A stretch of 64,000 bases of DNA. Source: Bactericera cockerelli. Its lineage: Eukaryota > Arthropoda > Insecta > Hemiptera > Triozidae. The position numbers and the translations under genes were made by a program. The notes under the pieces are model-generated. The model had not been told where the DNA came from. It saw nothing but the letters and a program-made list of their open reading frames with translations, and searched no databases. The stretch spans positions 24,823,333 to 24,887,332 of the forward strand of contig CM044964.1 of assembly GCA_024516035.1 (NCBI GenBank), read 5' to 3'. Shown piece by piece: positions 47,001-63,960 of the stretch (position 1 is the stretch's first letter; every line of letters starts with the position of its first letter).

Positions 47001-50000
47001 AAATAGAATAATAATAACCGCGGCAGACACGACTAATAGAATAATAATATGCGGACAAGACACAGACTAATGAATAATAATAACTGCGACAAGACACAGA
47101 CATAAATAGAATAATAATAACTGCGCAAGCACAGACATAAATGAATATAATACTGCGGACAAGCACAGACTAATAGAATAATAATACCTGCGGGACAAGA
47201 ACAGACATAAATAATAATAATAAGCCGCGACTGTCTCAGTCTTAGATCTCCCCACACTGGTATACCAGCTTCTTCTCTCACATCATCGGATTTCACCTGC
47301 GGCAAGAACAGACATAAATAGAAATAATACCTGCGGACAAGACCAGACAAATATATAACTGCGGGACAAACACAGAAAAATAGAATAATATAACCTGCGG
47401 ACAAGACCAGACATAAATAGAATAATAATAACCTGCGGACAAGAACGACAAAATAGAATATAAAGCACCCAGACTGTCCTCCAGCTTCTTAGACCCCACA
47501 CCTTATCACAGCTTCTCTTCCCACACATCCGTAGTTTTCACCTGCGGGACAGACCAGACATAAATAAATAATAAAACTCGGGACAAGACACAGACATAAA
47601 TAGAATAAAATAACTGCGGACAACACAGACAAAGAATAATAATAATAACCTGCGGGCAAACACAGAATAAATAGAATAATAATAACCTGCGGCAAGACAA
47701 GACATAAATAATAATAATAACCTGGGACAGAACAGACATAATAGAATAATAATACCGGACAAGACCAGACATAAATAGAATAATAACCGCGACAAGACAA
47801 GACAAAATAAAATATAACCTGCGACAGACACAACATAAATAGATATAATAACCGGGGACAAGACACAGACATAAATAGATAATAATAACCTGCGGACAAG
47901 ACCAGACATAATAGAATAAATAACCTGCGGACAAGACACAGACATAAATAGAATAATATAACTGCGGACAAGAACAGACATAAATAGAATAATAAACCTG
48001 CGGGACAAGACACAGACATAATAGAATAATAATAGCGACAGACCGACTAATGGTAATTTAAACCTGCGGACAAGACACAGACATAAATAGAATAATATAA
48101 CTGCGGACAAGACCGACATAAAAGAATAAAACCTGCGGGAAAACAAAGAACAACAGAATAAATGAATATAAACCTGCGGGACAAGACACAGACTAATAGA
48201 ATAATAATAACGCGGACAGCCAGCTATAGATAATATAGCACACAGCTTTTCCAGCCTTGTCCTCGCACACATGTCCTCACAGCCGCTTTCCTCACACACC
48301 TAAGATTTAACCTGCGGGAAACACAGAATAAATAAATAATAATAACCTCGGGACAAGACACAGACATAATAGATAATAATAACTGCGACAAGACACAGAC
48401 ATAATAGAATATAATAACCTGCGGGACAAGACACAGACATAAATAATAATAAAACTGCGGACAAGACACGACAAAATAGAATAATAAACCTGCGGACAAG
48501 ACACAGACTAATAGAATAATAATAACTGCGGGACAAGACAAGACATAATGAATAATAAAACTGCGGACAAGACACAGACTAAAAAATAATAATAACCTGG
48601 ACAAGACACAGACATAAATAGAATATAATAACTGCGGGACAAGACACAGACATAAATGAATAATAATAACTGCGGGACAAGACACAGACTAATAGAATAA
48701 TAATAACCGCGGGACAAGACACAGACATAAGAATTATAACTGCGGGAAAGCACAACATAAAGAATAATAATAACCTGCGGGACAAGACACAGACATAAAT
48801 GAATAATAATAACCTGCGGGCAAGACACAGAATAAATGAATATATAACGCGGACAAGACACAGAATAAATAGAATAATAATAACTGCGGGACAAGACACA
48901 GACATAAATAGAAAAATAACTGCGGGACAAGACACGACATAATAGAATAATAATAACTGGGACAAGACACGACATAAATAGAATAATAAACTGCGGGACA
49001 AGACACAGACATAATAGAATAATATAACCTGCGGGACAAGACCGACATAAATAGAAAATAAACTGCGGACAAACACAGACATAATAGAATATAACCTGCG
49101 GGACAAGACACAGCATAATAGATAATAATACTCGGACAAGAACAGAATAAATAGATAATAAGCACGCCAACCTTGCAGCTTAGATCCCCAACCTGGACAA
49201 TTTCCCACACACCTAAGCTTTACTGCGGACAGACACAGACATAATAATATAATAACCTGCGGGCAAGACACAGACATAAATAAATAATAATAACCGCCGC
49301 ACGTTAGATTAATAACCTGGCAGACAGCTAATAGATTCTCCGCGGAAAGGAAACACAGAATAATAGATAATAATAACCTGCGGACAAGACACAGAATAAA
49401 TAGAATAAATAACACCGAGCAGCCCAGACTAACCTGGATACTTTTAATAACCTCGCGGGGACACAAGACACAGACAAAATAAATAGAATATAATAACCTG
49501 CGGGACAAGACCAGACATAAATAGAATATAATAAGCACCGCCAGCACTTGTCTCCATTCTAGACTCCCCCACACCTGGATCACCAGCTCTCTCTCACATC
49601 ACCTGGCTCTTCACCTGCGGACAAGACACAGAATAATAATAATAATAACTGCGGGCAAGACACAGACATAAATAGAATATAATAAGCACGCCAGACTTGT
49701 TCCCCAGCCAGCTCTCCAACCTGGCAACCAGCTTTTTCTCACACACCTATTTTACTGCGGACAAGACACACATAATAATAATAATAACTGCGGGACAAGA
49801 CACGACTAAATAGAATAATATAACCGCGACGTCAGTATAGATTAACTGGACAAGCCCTAATAGTATTAACTGCGGACAGACAAGACAAAATAATAATAAT
49901 AACCTGCGGGACAAGAACAGACATAAATAGATAAAAAAGCACCTGCGGCAGCAAACTAATGATAATTCTCCAACACTAAGATATATAACCGGACAAGCCA

Positions 50001-51826
50001 GCTATAAATATACCCGGGACAACCCTAAATAGATATATACTGCGGGACAAGAACAGACATAAATAGAATAAATAACCGGGACAAGACACAGACATAAATA
50101 GAATAATATAACCTGCGGGACAGACACAGACATAATAGAATAATAATAACCGCAAGACACTAGATTATACCGGGCAAACACAGCAATAGTATATAACCTG
50201 CGGGACAAGACACAGAATAAATAATAATAATAACCTGCGGCAAACACACATAAATGAAAAATAATAACCTGCGGGAAAGACAAAATAAAGAATAAATAAT
50301 AACCTGCGGGACAAGACACAGACATAAATAGAATAATAAAACTGGGGACAAGACACAGACAAAATAAATAACTGCGGGACAAACAACATAAATAGAATAT
50401 AATAACCTGCGGCAGACAGACTAAATAGATAATAATAACCTGCGGACAAACGACATAATAGAATATAAAACCTGCGGGACAAGACAAATAAATGAATAAT
50501 AATAACCTGCGGGACAAGACACAGAATAAAAGAATATATAACCTGCGGGACAGACACAGACATAAATAGAAAATAAACCGCGAGAAAACACAGACTATAA
50601 ATAAAAAATAATAAAAACGCGAAAAAAATAAAGAAACTCCGCGACAACCGATAATTTAATACCGGGCACTGAAAGAAAGAATAAATAAATAAACCGACAA
50701 AAGAATAATAGGAAAAACTAAAAAAAACTGACACGCAAATATAACTGCCACGATACAAGATTTCACACACACTAGAAAAACAACAAAAAATAATAATAAC
50801 CTGCGGGACAAGACACAGCATAAAATAAAAATAATAATGGAAAAAAGACAAAGATATATACCTGCGCAAGCACAACTCTAAATTATCGGACAGCACAGAC
50901 ATAAATAATAATATACCTGCGGGACAAGACACAGAATAAATAATAATAAACCGCCAGACCGCTATTATTAACCCCCCCTGCTCAACTCTCCACCTATAGA
51001 CTTCATCAATAATAGGGAAAAAAGACTAAAAAAAATAATAACTAAAAAAGCTAAGAATCCGCCGCCCAGTCTCACTTCACTCTCTCCATCTCCACTTTTA
51101 CCTGCGGGACAAGACACAGACATAAATAAATAATAATAACCGCGGGAAAGACACAGACATATAAATATAATACTCGGGAAAGACACACATAAAAAATATA
51201 ATAAGACACACATAGTCTATAACCTCCACACGCATAAAGATTTCTCCACACCTTGTCTCCGCTCAGACCCAATGTATACACTTCGTCACACACTAGTTTC
51301 ACGCGGGACAGCCAGCTATAATATAATAATACCTCGGCAGACCGACAAAAAAATAAAATAAAAACGCAAAAAGAATAAATAATGAAAGACACAGCAATGT
51401 ATAACTCGGACACCAACTATAATATTCCTCCAACCGACTTAGGAAAAAACTAAAAACAAAAAATAATAATAACCTGCGGGACAAGACACAGACATAAATA
51501 GAATAATAATAACCTGCGGGACAAGACACAGACATAAATAGAATAATAATAACCGCGGGACAAGACACAGACATAAATAGAATAATAATCAACCTGCGCG
51601 ACCAGCCTAGTCCTCACAATGATAATCTTAACCTGCGACAAGACACAGACATAAATGTAATAATAATAACCTGCGGGACAAGACACAGACATAAATAGAA
51701 TAATAATACCTGCGGGACAAGACACAGACATAAATAATAATAATACCTGCGGGACAAGACACAGACATAAATAGAAATAATAATAACCTGCGGGACAAGA
51801 CACAGACATAAATAGAATAATAATAA

Positions 51827-51919
51827 GCACCGCCAGCACCTTGTCCTCCAGCTTCTTAGACTCTCCCCACACCTGGTCATCACACTTTTCTTCCTCACAT
51901 CATCCGTGAGCTTCTTCAC
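51827..51919 (-). repeat. Exon-A head copy inside the satellite (well preserved)
   Basis: About 93 of the 97 bases are retained, with three or four single-base losses. It begins at the acceptor and ends after GGCGGTGC, where it runs into TTATTATTATTC. It has an acceptor but no donor, so it cannot be spliced in as an independent exon. Confidence 0.9.
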
Positions 51920-54900
51920 TGCGGGACAAGACACAGACATAAATAAATAATAATAACCTGCGGGACAAGACACAGACATAAATAGAATAATAATAACCTG
52001 CGGGACAAGACACAGACATAAATAGAATAATAATAACCTGCGGGACAAGACACAGACATAAATAGAATAATAATAACCTGCGGGACAAGACACAGACATA
52101 AATAGAATAATAATAAAACCTGCCTGCTAGCCCCCACAGCTAAACAGCTTTTAATATGATAACCTGCGGGACAAGACACAGACATAAATAGAATAATAAT
52201 AATAACCTGCGGGACAAGACACAGACATAAATAGAATAATAATAACCTGCGGGACAAGACACAGACATAAATAGAATAATAATAACCTGCGGGACAAGAC
52301 CAGACATAAATAGATCATAATAACCTGCGGACAAGACTCAGACATAAATAGAATATAATAATAACCTGCGGGACAAGACACAGACATAAATAGAATAATA
52401 ATAACCTGCGGGACAAGACACAGACATAAATAGAATAATAAAAGCACCTGCCGCAGACCAATGTCATCACAGCTTCTTAATAGACTTCCTGCGGGACAAG
52501 ACACAGACATAAAGTAATATAACTGCGGACAAGAACAGACATAAATGAATAATAATAACCTGGACATCACCGAGCTTAATTACACCTGCGGGACAAGACA
52601 CAGACATAATAGAATAATAATACCTGCGGGACAAGACACAGACATAAATAGAATAATAATAACCTGCGGGACAAGACACAGACATAAATAGATAATAATA
52701 AACCTGCGGGACAAGACACAGACATAAATAGAATAATAATAACCTCGGGCAAGACCGCTTTAGTTTAATCCTGCGGACAAGACACAGACATTAATAAATA
52801 ATAATAACCTGCGGGACAAGACACAGACATAAATAGAATAATAATAACCTGCGGGACAAGACACAGACATAAATAGAATAATAATAAACCTGCGGACAAG
52901 ACACAGCATAAATAATATATTTAACCTGCGGGACAAGACACAGACATAATAGAATAATAATAACCTGCGGGACAAGACACAGACATAAATAGAATAATAA
53001 TAACCTGCGGGACAAGACACAGACATAAATGAATAATAATAACCTGCGGGACAAGACACAGACATAATAGATATAATTAACCTGCGGGACAAGACACAGA
53101 CATAATAGAATAATAATAACCTGCGGGACAAGACACAGACATAAATAGAATAATAATAACCTGCGGGACAAGACACAGACATAAATAGAAATAATAAGTA
53201 ACCTTGCGGGACAAGAACACAATAAATAGAATAATTAATAACCTGCGGGACAAGACACAGACATAAATAGAATAATAATAACCTGCGGGACAAGACACAG
53301 ACATAAATAGAATAATAATAAGCACCGCCAGCACTGTCCTCAGCTTCTTAGACTCCTCCCCACACTGGATCACAGCTTCTTCCTACATATCTAGCTCTCA
53401 CCTGCGGGACAAGACACAGACATAAATAGAATAATAATAACCTGCGGGACAAGACACAGACATAAATAGAATAATAATAACCTGCGGGACAAGACACAGA
53501 CATAATAGAATAATAATAACCTGCGGGACAAGACACAGACATAAATAGAAAATATAATATAACCCGACGCCGTCTAGACTCCACTGCACGTAAGATTCTG
53601 CGGACAGAACAATATATATATACTGGAAGAACGACTAAATAATAAATGCGCAAGCACTAATAGTATATAACCTGCGACAAGACAGACTATATATATACGG
53701 GGACACCGACAAAGATAATAACTGGAAACACATAAATGAATAATAACCGCGCAGACAGACTAATGATAATAACCGAAAGCATTATTAACTCGGCAAACAG
53801 ATAAATATTAAAACTCGGACAAGCACAGAAAAAATAATAACGCGGAAAGACACGCAAATAATATAAACACCAACTTATTTCTCCCACACCATAATTTCTC
53901 CCACATCTATTCTCGGGACAGAAAACAATATAATATACCGACAAGAACGATAATAAAATAAACGGGGACAAACGACATAAAAATAATAATAACACGAGAC
54001 CTTCCAGCTTCTTAATCTCCGCACAAGTCCCAATCTCTATCTCACTCGCAACAAACAATAGAATAATAACGCGGACAAGAAAGACATATGAATATAATCC
54101 TCGGGACAAGACACGATAAATATAATATAACCTGCGACAAGACACAGACTAATAAAATAATACTGCGGACAAGAACAGACATAAATAAATAATAATAGCA
54201 CCGCCAGCACTTGTCCTCACTCTTAGACTCTCCCACACCTGGTCATACCAGCTTCTTTCCTACATCACGTGATTTCACTGCGGACAAGACACAGACTAAT
54301 AGAATAATAAACCTGCGGACAAGACACAGACATAATGAATAATAAAACTGCGGGACAGACACGACATAATAGAATATAATAACCTCGACAAGACACAGCA
54401 TATAGAATTAAACCGCGGACAAGCACGACATAAATAATAATAATAACTGCGGGACAGACACAGACAAAATAGAATAATAATACCTGCGGGACAGCAAGAA
54501 TATAGAATAATAATAACCTGGGACAGACACAGACATAATAGAATTAATAACGCCACCAGCATAAATGAATAAACCTCGGGACAAGCCCTAATAGATTATA
54601 ACTGCGGGACAAGACACAGACATAAATAGATAATAAACCTGCGGGACAAGACACAGAAAAATAATATAATAACCTGCGGACAAGACACAGACTAAATAGA
54701 ATAATAATACCGCGGGACAAGACACAGACATAAATAGATAATATAACCCGCAGCACGCTCAGTTAATAACCTGACACACTAATAGTATTACCTGGGGACA
54801 AGACACAGACATAAATAGAATATATAACTGCGGGACAGACAGACAAATAGAATAATAATACCTGCGGGACAAGACACAGACTAAATAGAATATAATACTG

Positions 54901-57868
54901 GGACAAGACACAGACATAAAAATAATATAAGCACCGCCAGCACCTGTCCTCACTCTTAACTCTCCACACTGGTCATCACATTCTTCTCTCACATCACGTG
55001 AGCTCTTCACCTGCGGACAAGCACAGAATAAATAATAAAATAACTGCGGGACAAGACACGCATAATAGAAAATATAACTGCGGGACAAGACACAGACATA
55101 AATAATAAAAAAGCAAAAGCAAAACCTCCCCAGCCTTGTCCTCCACTCTGTCCCCCACTCTTTCTCACACCTCTTCCTCACTCGCCAGCCCACCTGAAAA
55201 CAGACAAATAAATAATAACTGCGGACAGCACAAATAAATAGAATAATAATAACCCGCCAGCACTGCCACTCTAAACCCCCCAACTGATATAATCTCGCCA
55301 AAACGTGATATATACCTGCGGGACAAGACACAGACATAAATAGAATAATAATAACCTGCGGGACAAGACACAGAAAATAAATAAAATAACCGCGGGACAA
55401 GACAAACATAAATAGAATAATAAAAGCACCGCCCCAGCCTTGTCTCCTCCAACTTCCCCCCCTTCTCCACTTCTCTTCTCCTTCGACTTCACCTGCGGAC
55501 AGACACAACATAAATAAAAAATAATAACCTGCGGGACAAGCACAGACATAAATAGAATAATAAAACCGCGACAACAGACATAAATAGAATAATAATAACC
55601 TGCGGGACAAGCACAGACATAATAGAATAATAACACCGCAAGACCTGCCTATTAAACTCCCCACGGGCAACCAGCTATTTCTAATACTCGGACCAACCGA
55701 CAAAATAAATAAATAAAAAACCTGCACCAGTCTAATCAACTTATACCTCTCTCCACATAATGATATATAACCTGGGACAAGACACAGACATAAATAGAAT
55801 AATAATAACCTGCGGGCAAGACACAGACATAATAGAATAATAATAACTGGGCAGACACAACATAATAAATAATAAACCTGCGGGACAAGACACAGACATA
55901 AATAAATAATAATAACCTGCGGGACAAGACACAGACATAAATAGAATAATAATACCTGACAAGAACGACATAAAAATATAAACCTCGGGAAAGCACGACT
56001 ATAATAAATAAGCCCAGCACCTCCCGTCTACCCCACACCTGGATACCATCCCACATCACTGCTTTACTGCGACAGCACAGACATAAAATAAACCGGACAA
56101 CCAGACATAAAGATAACCGCGAAAAAAAATAAAATAGAAAAACCGACAAAAAGAATAATAAAACAACCTCGCACTCAGACTCAAACTGTATACAACCTCT
56201 GACAAACCAACTTTTACCTGGGGACAAACACAAAAAATAAATAATAACTACGACAAGACAGACAAAATAGAAATATAGACCAACCTGCTCAGCCAGACTC
56301 TCCACTGTCACCATCTTCTTCCCCATCTTAGCTCCCCCGCACGACACCAATATATTCCTCGACACACGAGCTTAATGGGAAATAACTGCAGGAATAATAA
56401 ACTCGGGACAGAAAGAAAAAGAATAATAATAACCTGCGGGACAAGACACAGACATAAATAGAATAATAATAACCTGCGGGACAAGACACAGACATAAATA
56501 AATAAATAACCTCGGACAGCACAGACCATAAATAATAATAACTACCTGCGGACAAGACACAGCAAATAGAAAAAAACCTGCGGGAAGACACAACAAAATA
56601 ATAATAATAACCTGCGGACAAGACACAATAAAGATAATAAAACCTCGAAAGACAATAATAAATAAATAACTCGGGACAAGACACAGACATAAATAAATAA
56701 TAATAAGACCGCCAGACCTTGCATACATAAAACCTGCGTGCAGACACAATAACCAATATACTGCGGACAAGCACACAAATAACTATAATAACCTGCGGGA
56801 CAAGAACAGACAAAATAATAAAAACCTGCGGGACAAGAACGACAATAATAGAATAATAACCGCGGGACAAGACACAGCATAATAGATAATAATAAACCTG
56901 CGGACAGCACAGCTAAAGAATCTCCAACCTGGGGACAACACAGATCATAACTAAATACTAGCCTCCACACCTGCATCCAGCTCTTAGAATATCCCACATA
57001 TACACTGACAAGACCTCATACATACTAATATAACCTGCGGGCAAGACACAAATAAAAATAATAATAACCTGCGGGACAAGACACAGACATAAATAGAATA
57101 ATAATGACCCCACACCTTGCCTCCAGCTTCTAGACTCCTCCCCACACTGTCACCAGCTATCTTCTTACTCACTATCCTGCTGCATCACAACGAAAGACAA
57201 AATAATAATAAACCTGCGGAAGACAAAATAACAGAAAATATCCGACAAACTACAACATAAATGATAAAGCACGCCACACTTTCCTCGTCTAATCTCCCAC
57301 CGGCAACACACTATACTAATAATTTAACCTGCGGACAAGACACAGACATAAATAGAATAATAATAACCTGCGGGACAAGACACAGACATAAATAGAATAA
57401 TAATAACCGCGGGACAAGACACAGACATAAATAGAATATAATAATAACCTGCGGGACAAGACACAGACATAAATAGAATAATAATAACCTGCGGACAAGA
57501 CACAGACATAAATAGAATAATAATAACCTGCGGGACAAGACACAGACAAATAGAATAATAATAATAACTGCGGGACAAGACACAGACATAAATAGAATAA
57601 TAATACCTGCGGACAAGACACAGACATAAATAGAATAATAATAACCTGCGGACAAGACACAGACATAAATAGAATAATAATAACCTGCGGGACAAGAACA
57701 GACTAAATAGAATAATAATAACTGGGGACAAGACACAGACATAATAGAATAAAATAACCTCGGGACAAGACACGACTAAATAGAATAATAATAACGCGGA
57801 CAAGACACAGACATAATAGAATAATAATAACCTGCGGGAAAGACACAGACAAAATAGAATAATAATAA

Positions 57869-57961
57869 GCACCGCCACACCTTGTCCTCCAGCTTCTTAG
57901 ACTCCTCCCCACACCTGGTCATCACCAGTTCTTCTTCCTCACATCATCGTGAGTTCTTCAC
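57869..57961 (-). repeat. Exon-A head copy inside the satellite
   Basis: Same limits as the other copies ('gcaccgcc' to 'ttcttcac' on the plus strand), with a few single-base losses. Confidence 0.9.
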
Positions 57962-60554
57962 CTCGGGACAAGACACGCATAAATAGAATAATAACTGCGG
58001 ACAAGACACAGACATAAATAATAATAACTGCGGGACAAGACACAGAATAAATAGAATAATAATAACCTGCGGGACAAGACAAGACATAAATAGAATAATA
58101 ATACCGCGGGACAAGACACAGAATAATAGAATAATAATAACTGCGGACAAGACAGACATAAATAGAATAATAATAACCTGCGGGACAAGAACAGAATAAA
58201 TAGAATAATAATAACCTGCGGGACAAACACAGCATAATAGAATAATAATAACCTGCGGACAAGACACAGACATAAATAGAATAATAATAATAACCTGCGG
58301 GACAAACACAGACATAAATAGAATAATAATAACCTGCGGGACAAGACACAGACATAAATAGAATAATAATAACTGCGGGACAGACACGACTAAATAGAAT
58401 AATAATAACCTGCGGGACAAGACACAGACATAATAGAATAATAATAACCTGCGGGACAAGAACAACATAAATAGAATAATAATAACTGCGGGACAAGACA
58501 CAGACATAATAGAATAATAATAACCTGCGGGACAAGACACAGACATAAATAGAATAATAATAACCTGCGGACAAGACACAGACATAAATAGAATAATAAT
58601 AACCGCGACAAGACACAGACATTAATATATACTGCGGGAAAAGACACAGACATAAATAGAATAATAATAACTGCGGGACAAGACACAGACATAAATAATA
58701 ATATAACCGCGGGACAAGACACAGACATAAATAGAATAATAAAACCTGCGGGACAAGCACAGACTAATAGATAATAATAACCTCGGACAGACACGACATG
58801 ATAATTAAATACCTGCGCAGCACAGACTAAATGTAATAAACCTCGGCACCACATATGATTATACCTGCGGGACAAGAACAGAATAAATAAATATTAATAA
58901 CGCGGGACAAGACACAGAATAAATAGAATAATAATAACTGCGGGACAAGACACAGACATAAATAGAATAATAATAACTGCGGACAAGACACAGACATAAA
59001 TAGAATAATAATACCTGCGGGACAAGACAAGACATAATAGAATAATAATAACCTGCGGACAAACAAGACATAAATAGAATATAATACTGCGGGACAAGAC
59101 ACAGAATAAATAGATAATAATAACTGCGGGACAAGACAAGACATAAATAAATAATATAACCTGCGGGACAAGACACAGACATAAATAGATATAATACCTC
59201 GGGACAAGAACAGACATAATAGAATAATAAACCGCGACAGAACAGAATAAATAGATAAAAACCGCGACAGAACGACATAAATAAATAATAACCGCGACAA
59301 AACAGACATAAATAGAATAAAAACCTGCGGACAAGACCAGACATAAATAGAATAATAAAACCTGCGGGACAAGACACAGACATAAATAGAATAATAATAA
59401 CTGCGGACAAGACACAGACATAAATAAATAATAATAACCGCGGGACAAGACACAGACATAAATAGATAATAATAACCTGCGGGACAAGACACAGACATAA
59501 ATAGAATAATAACCTGCGGACAGACACAGACTAAATGATAATATAACTGCGGACAAGACAAGACATAATAGATAATAATAACACGCCAGACTTGCTCAGC
59601 TTCTAGACTCCTCAACCTGCACAAGCCTCCTACATCATGAGCTTTACCTGCGGGACAAGACACAGACATAAATAATATAATAACCTGCGGACAAGACACA
59701 GACATAAATAGAATAATAATACGCGGGACAAGACACAGACATAAATAGAATAATAATAACCGCCAGACCGCCTAAGTTTAATAACCTGGACAAGCCACTA
59801 AATAAATCTATAACCTGCGGGACAAGACACAGACATAAATAATAATAATAACCTGCGGGACAAGACACAGACAAAAGAATAATAATAACCTGCGGGACAA
59901 GACACAGACATAAATAGAATAATAATAACCTGCGGGACAAGACACAGACATAAATAGAATAATAATAACTGCGGGACAAGACCAGACATAAATAGAATAA
60001 TAATAACCTGCGGACAGACACAGAATAAATAGAATATATAACCTGCGGGACAAGACACAGACTAAATAGAATAATAATAACTGCGGGACAAGACACGACA
60101 TAAATAGAATAATAATAACCTGCGGGACAAGACACAGACATAAATAGAATAATAATAACTGCGGGACAAGACACAGACATAAATAGAATAATAATAACCT
60201 GCGGGACAAGACACAGACATAAAAGAATAATATAATAACCTGCGGGACAAGACACAGACATAAATAGAAAAATAATAACCTGCGGGACAAGACACAGACA
60301 TAAATAGAATAATAATAACCTGCGGGACAAGACACAGACATAAATAGAATAATAATAACCTGGGGACAAGACACAGACATAAATAGAATAATAATAACCT
60401 GCGGCAAGACACAGACATAATAGAATAATAATATAACCTGCGGGACAAGACACAGACATAAATAGAATAATAATAACCTGCGGACAAGACACAGACATAA
60501 ATAGAATAATATAACCTGCGGGACAAGACACAGACATAAATAGAATAATAATAA

Positions 60555-60644
60555 GCACGCCAGCACCTTGTCTCCAGCTTCTTAGACTCCTCCCCACACC
60601 TGGTCATCACCACTTCTTTCTCACATCATCCGTGAGTTCTTCAC
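60555..60644 (-). repeat. Exon-A head copy inside the satellite
   Basis: Same limits, several single-base losses. The next copies follow at about 61165 and 61355, so spacing is irregular. Confidence 0.9.
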
Positions 60645-63469
60645 CTGCGGACAAGACACAGACATAAATAAATAATAATAACCTGCGGGACAAGACACAG
60701 ACATAATAATATAATAACCCGCAGCACTGCTAAGTTAATCCTCCACACGCATATAGTTTCTCCACACACATTAGATTTACCTGCGGGACAAGACCGACAT
60801 AAATAGAATAATAATAACTGCGGGACAAGACACAGACATAAATAGAATAATAATAACCGCGACAAGCCAGCTTAGATAATAACTGGCAACCAGCATAATA
60901 GTATTTAACCTGCGGACAGACACAGACATAAATAGAATAATAATAACCTGCGGGACAAGACACAGACATAAATAGAATAATAATAACCTGCGGACAAGAC
61001 ACAGACATAAATAGAATAATAATAACCCGGGACAGCCAGCTTAGAATATAAACCTGGGCAACCAGCTATATTATTCCTCACACATTGATTTAACCTGCGG
61101 GACAAGACACAGACATAATAATAATAATAACCTGCGGGACAAGCACGAATAAATAGAATAATAATAAGCACGCCAGCACCTTGTCCTCCAGTCTTAACTC
61201 TCCCACATGGTCATCACACTTTTCTTCTCACATATCGTGAGTTCTTCACCTGCGGACAAGACACAGACATAAATAAATAATAAAACTGCGGACAACACAA
61301 TATAACCTGCGGGACAAGACACAGACATAAATAGAATAATAATAACCTGGGAAGCACAACCCGCCAGCACCTTGTCTCAGCTTCTAGACTCTCCACACCT
61401 GGTCATCACCAGCTTCTTCTTCCTCACATCATCGTGAGTTCTTCACTGCGGGACAAGACAGAATAAATAAATATAATAACCTGCGGGACAAGACACAGAC
61501 TAAATAGATAATATAACCGCGGACAGCAGCTATAATATAAACTGGGGACAGCAGCTATTATTCCTCACAACAGACTTTATTCTGCGGGACAAGACACAGA
61601 CATAAATAATAATATACCTGCGGGACAAGACCAGAATAATGAATAATAACTGCGGACAGACAAGACATAAATAGATAATATACTGCGGACAAGACACAGA
61701 CATAATGATATAATACCTCGGACAAACACAGACATAATAGATATATAACCTGCGGGACAAGACACAGACATAAATAATAAATAAAAAATAAACTGCGGGA
61801 CAAGACACAGACATAAATAGAATAATAAACCTGCGGGACAAGACACAGACATAAAAGAATAATAATAACCCGCAGACCGCTAATATAATATACCTGGCAA
61901 CCAGCTTTTTTCCACAACACTAGATTTAACTGCGGGACAAGACACAGACATAAATAGAATAATAAAACCTGCGGACAAGACACAGACATAATAGAATAAT
62001 AATAACCTGCGGGACAAGACAGACATAAATAGAATATAATAAGCCCGCAGCACTTGTCCTCAGTTCTTAGACTCTCCACACCTGGTCATACCAGCTTTTC
62101 TTCCTCAATCATCGTGAGTCTTACCTGCGGACAGACACAGACATAAATAATAATAATAACCTGCGGACAAGAACAGACATAAATAGAATAATATAACTGC
62201 GGGACAGACACAGACATAAATAGAATAATAAACCGCGGCAAGACACAGAATAAATAGAATAATAATACCTGCGGGACAGACACAACATAATAGATAATAA
62301 TACTGCGGACAAGACAGACATAAATAGAATATAATAACCTGCGGGACAAGACACAGACATAAATGATATAACCTGGGAAAACCAGACATAATAGAAATAT
62401 AACCTGCGGGACAAGACACAGACATAATAGAATATAATAACCTGCGGACAAGACCGACATAAATGAATAATAACCTGCGGGACAAGACACAGACATAAAT
62501 AGAATAATAATAACTGCGGACAGACACAGACATAATAGAATATATAACTGCGGGACAAGACACAGACATAAATAGAATAATAATAACCTGCGGGACAAGA
62601 CACAGACATAAATAGAATAATAATAACCTGCGGGACAAGACACAGACATAAATAGAATAATAATAACTGCGGGACAAGACACAGACATAAATAGAATAAT
62701 AATAATAACCTGCGGGACAAGACACAGACATAAATAGAATAATAATAACCTGCGGGACAAGACACAGACATAAATAGAATAATAATAACCTGCGGGACAA
62801 GACACAGACATAAATAGAATAATAATAACCTGCGGGACAAGACACAGACATAAATAGAATAATATAACCTGCGGGACAAGACACAGACATAAATAGATAT
62901 AATATAACCTGCGGGACAAGACACAGACATAAATAGAATAATAATAACCTGCGGGACAAGACACAGCATAAATAGAATAATAATAACTGCGGGACAAGAC
63001 ACAGACATAAATAGAATAATAATAAACCGCCAACGTCCAGCTTTAGATCTCCACCTGGTCATACAGCTTTTCTCCCACTCATCCTAGCTCTTCACTGCGG
63101 GACAAGACACAGACATAAATAAATAATATAACTGCGGGACAAGAACAGACATAAATAGAATAATACCGCAACAGCTTTAGAAACTATAACCCCTGCGGGA
63201 CAAGACACAGACATAAATAGAATAATAATAACTGCGGGACAAGACACAGACATAAATAGAATAATAATAAGCCCGCCAGCACCTTGTCTCAGCTTCTTAG
63301 ACTCCTCCACACCTGGTCATCACCAGCTTCTTTTCTCACATATCCGTGAGTTTTCACCGGGGACAAGACACAGACATAATAATAATAATAACTGCGGGAC
63401 AAGACACAGACATAAATAGAATAATAATACCTGCGGGACAAGACACAGACATAAATAGAATAATAATAA

Positions 63470-63561
63470 GCACCGCCAGCACCTTGTCCTCCAGCTTTTA
63501 GACTCCTCCCACACCTGGTCATCACCAGCTTCTTCTTCTCACATCATCGTGAGCTTTTCAC
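63470..63561 (-). repeat. Exon-A head copy inside the satellite (well preserved)
   Basis: Near-complete 97-base head. In 63270-64000 heads alternate with only two to three 40-bp units (starts near 63272, 63470, 63639, 63792 and 63961), giving a higher-order unit of roughly 170-200 bases at this end of the window. Confidence 0.92.
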
Positions 63562-63960
63562 CTGCGGGACAAGACACAGACATAAATAATATAATATAAC
63601 CTGCGGGACAAGACACAGACATAAATAGAATAATAATAAGCACGCAGATTATCCCGCTTTTAGACTCCTCCCACACTGGTCATCACCAGCTTCTTCTTCC
63701 TCACATCATCCGTGAGCTTCTTCACCTGCGGGACAAGACACAGACATAAATAATAATATAAACCTGCGGGACAAGACACAGACATAAATAGAATAAATAA
63801 CACGCCAGCACCTTGTCCTCAGCTTCTTAGACTCCCCCACCGGTCATCACAGTCTTCTTCCCACATCATGTGAGCTTCTTCACCTGCGGGACAAGACACA
63901 GACATAAATAATAATAATAACCTGCGGGACAAGACACAGACATAAATAGAATAATAATAA

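Noticed and set aside
41852..63955. Many long minus-strand reading frames (up to about 600 codons) rich in repeats such as YYYSIYVCVLSRR
   Set aside because: They are translations of the 40-bp satellite, which is open in all three sense frames. No start context, family similarity or codon signal supports a protein.
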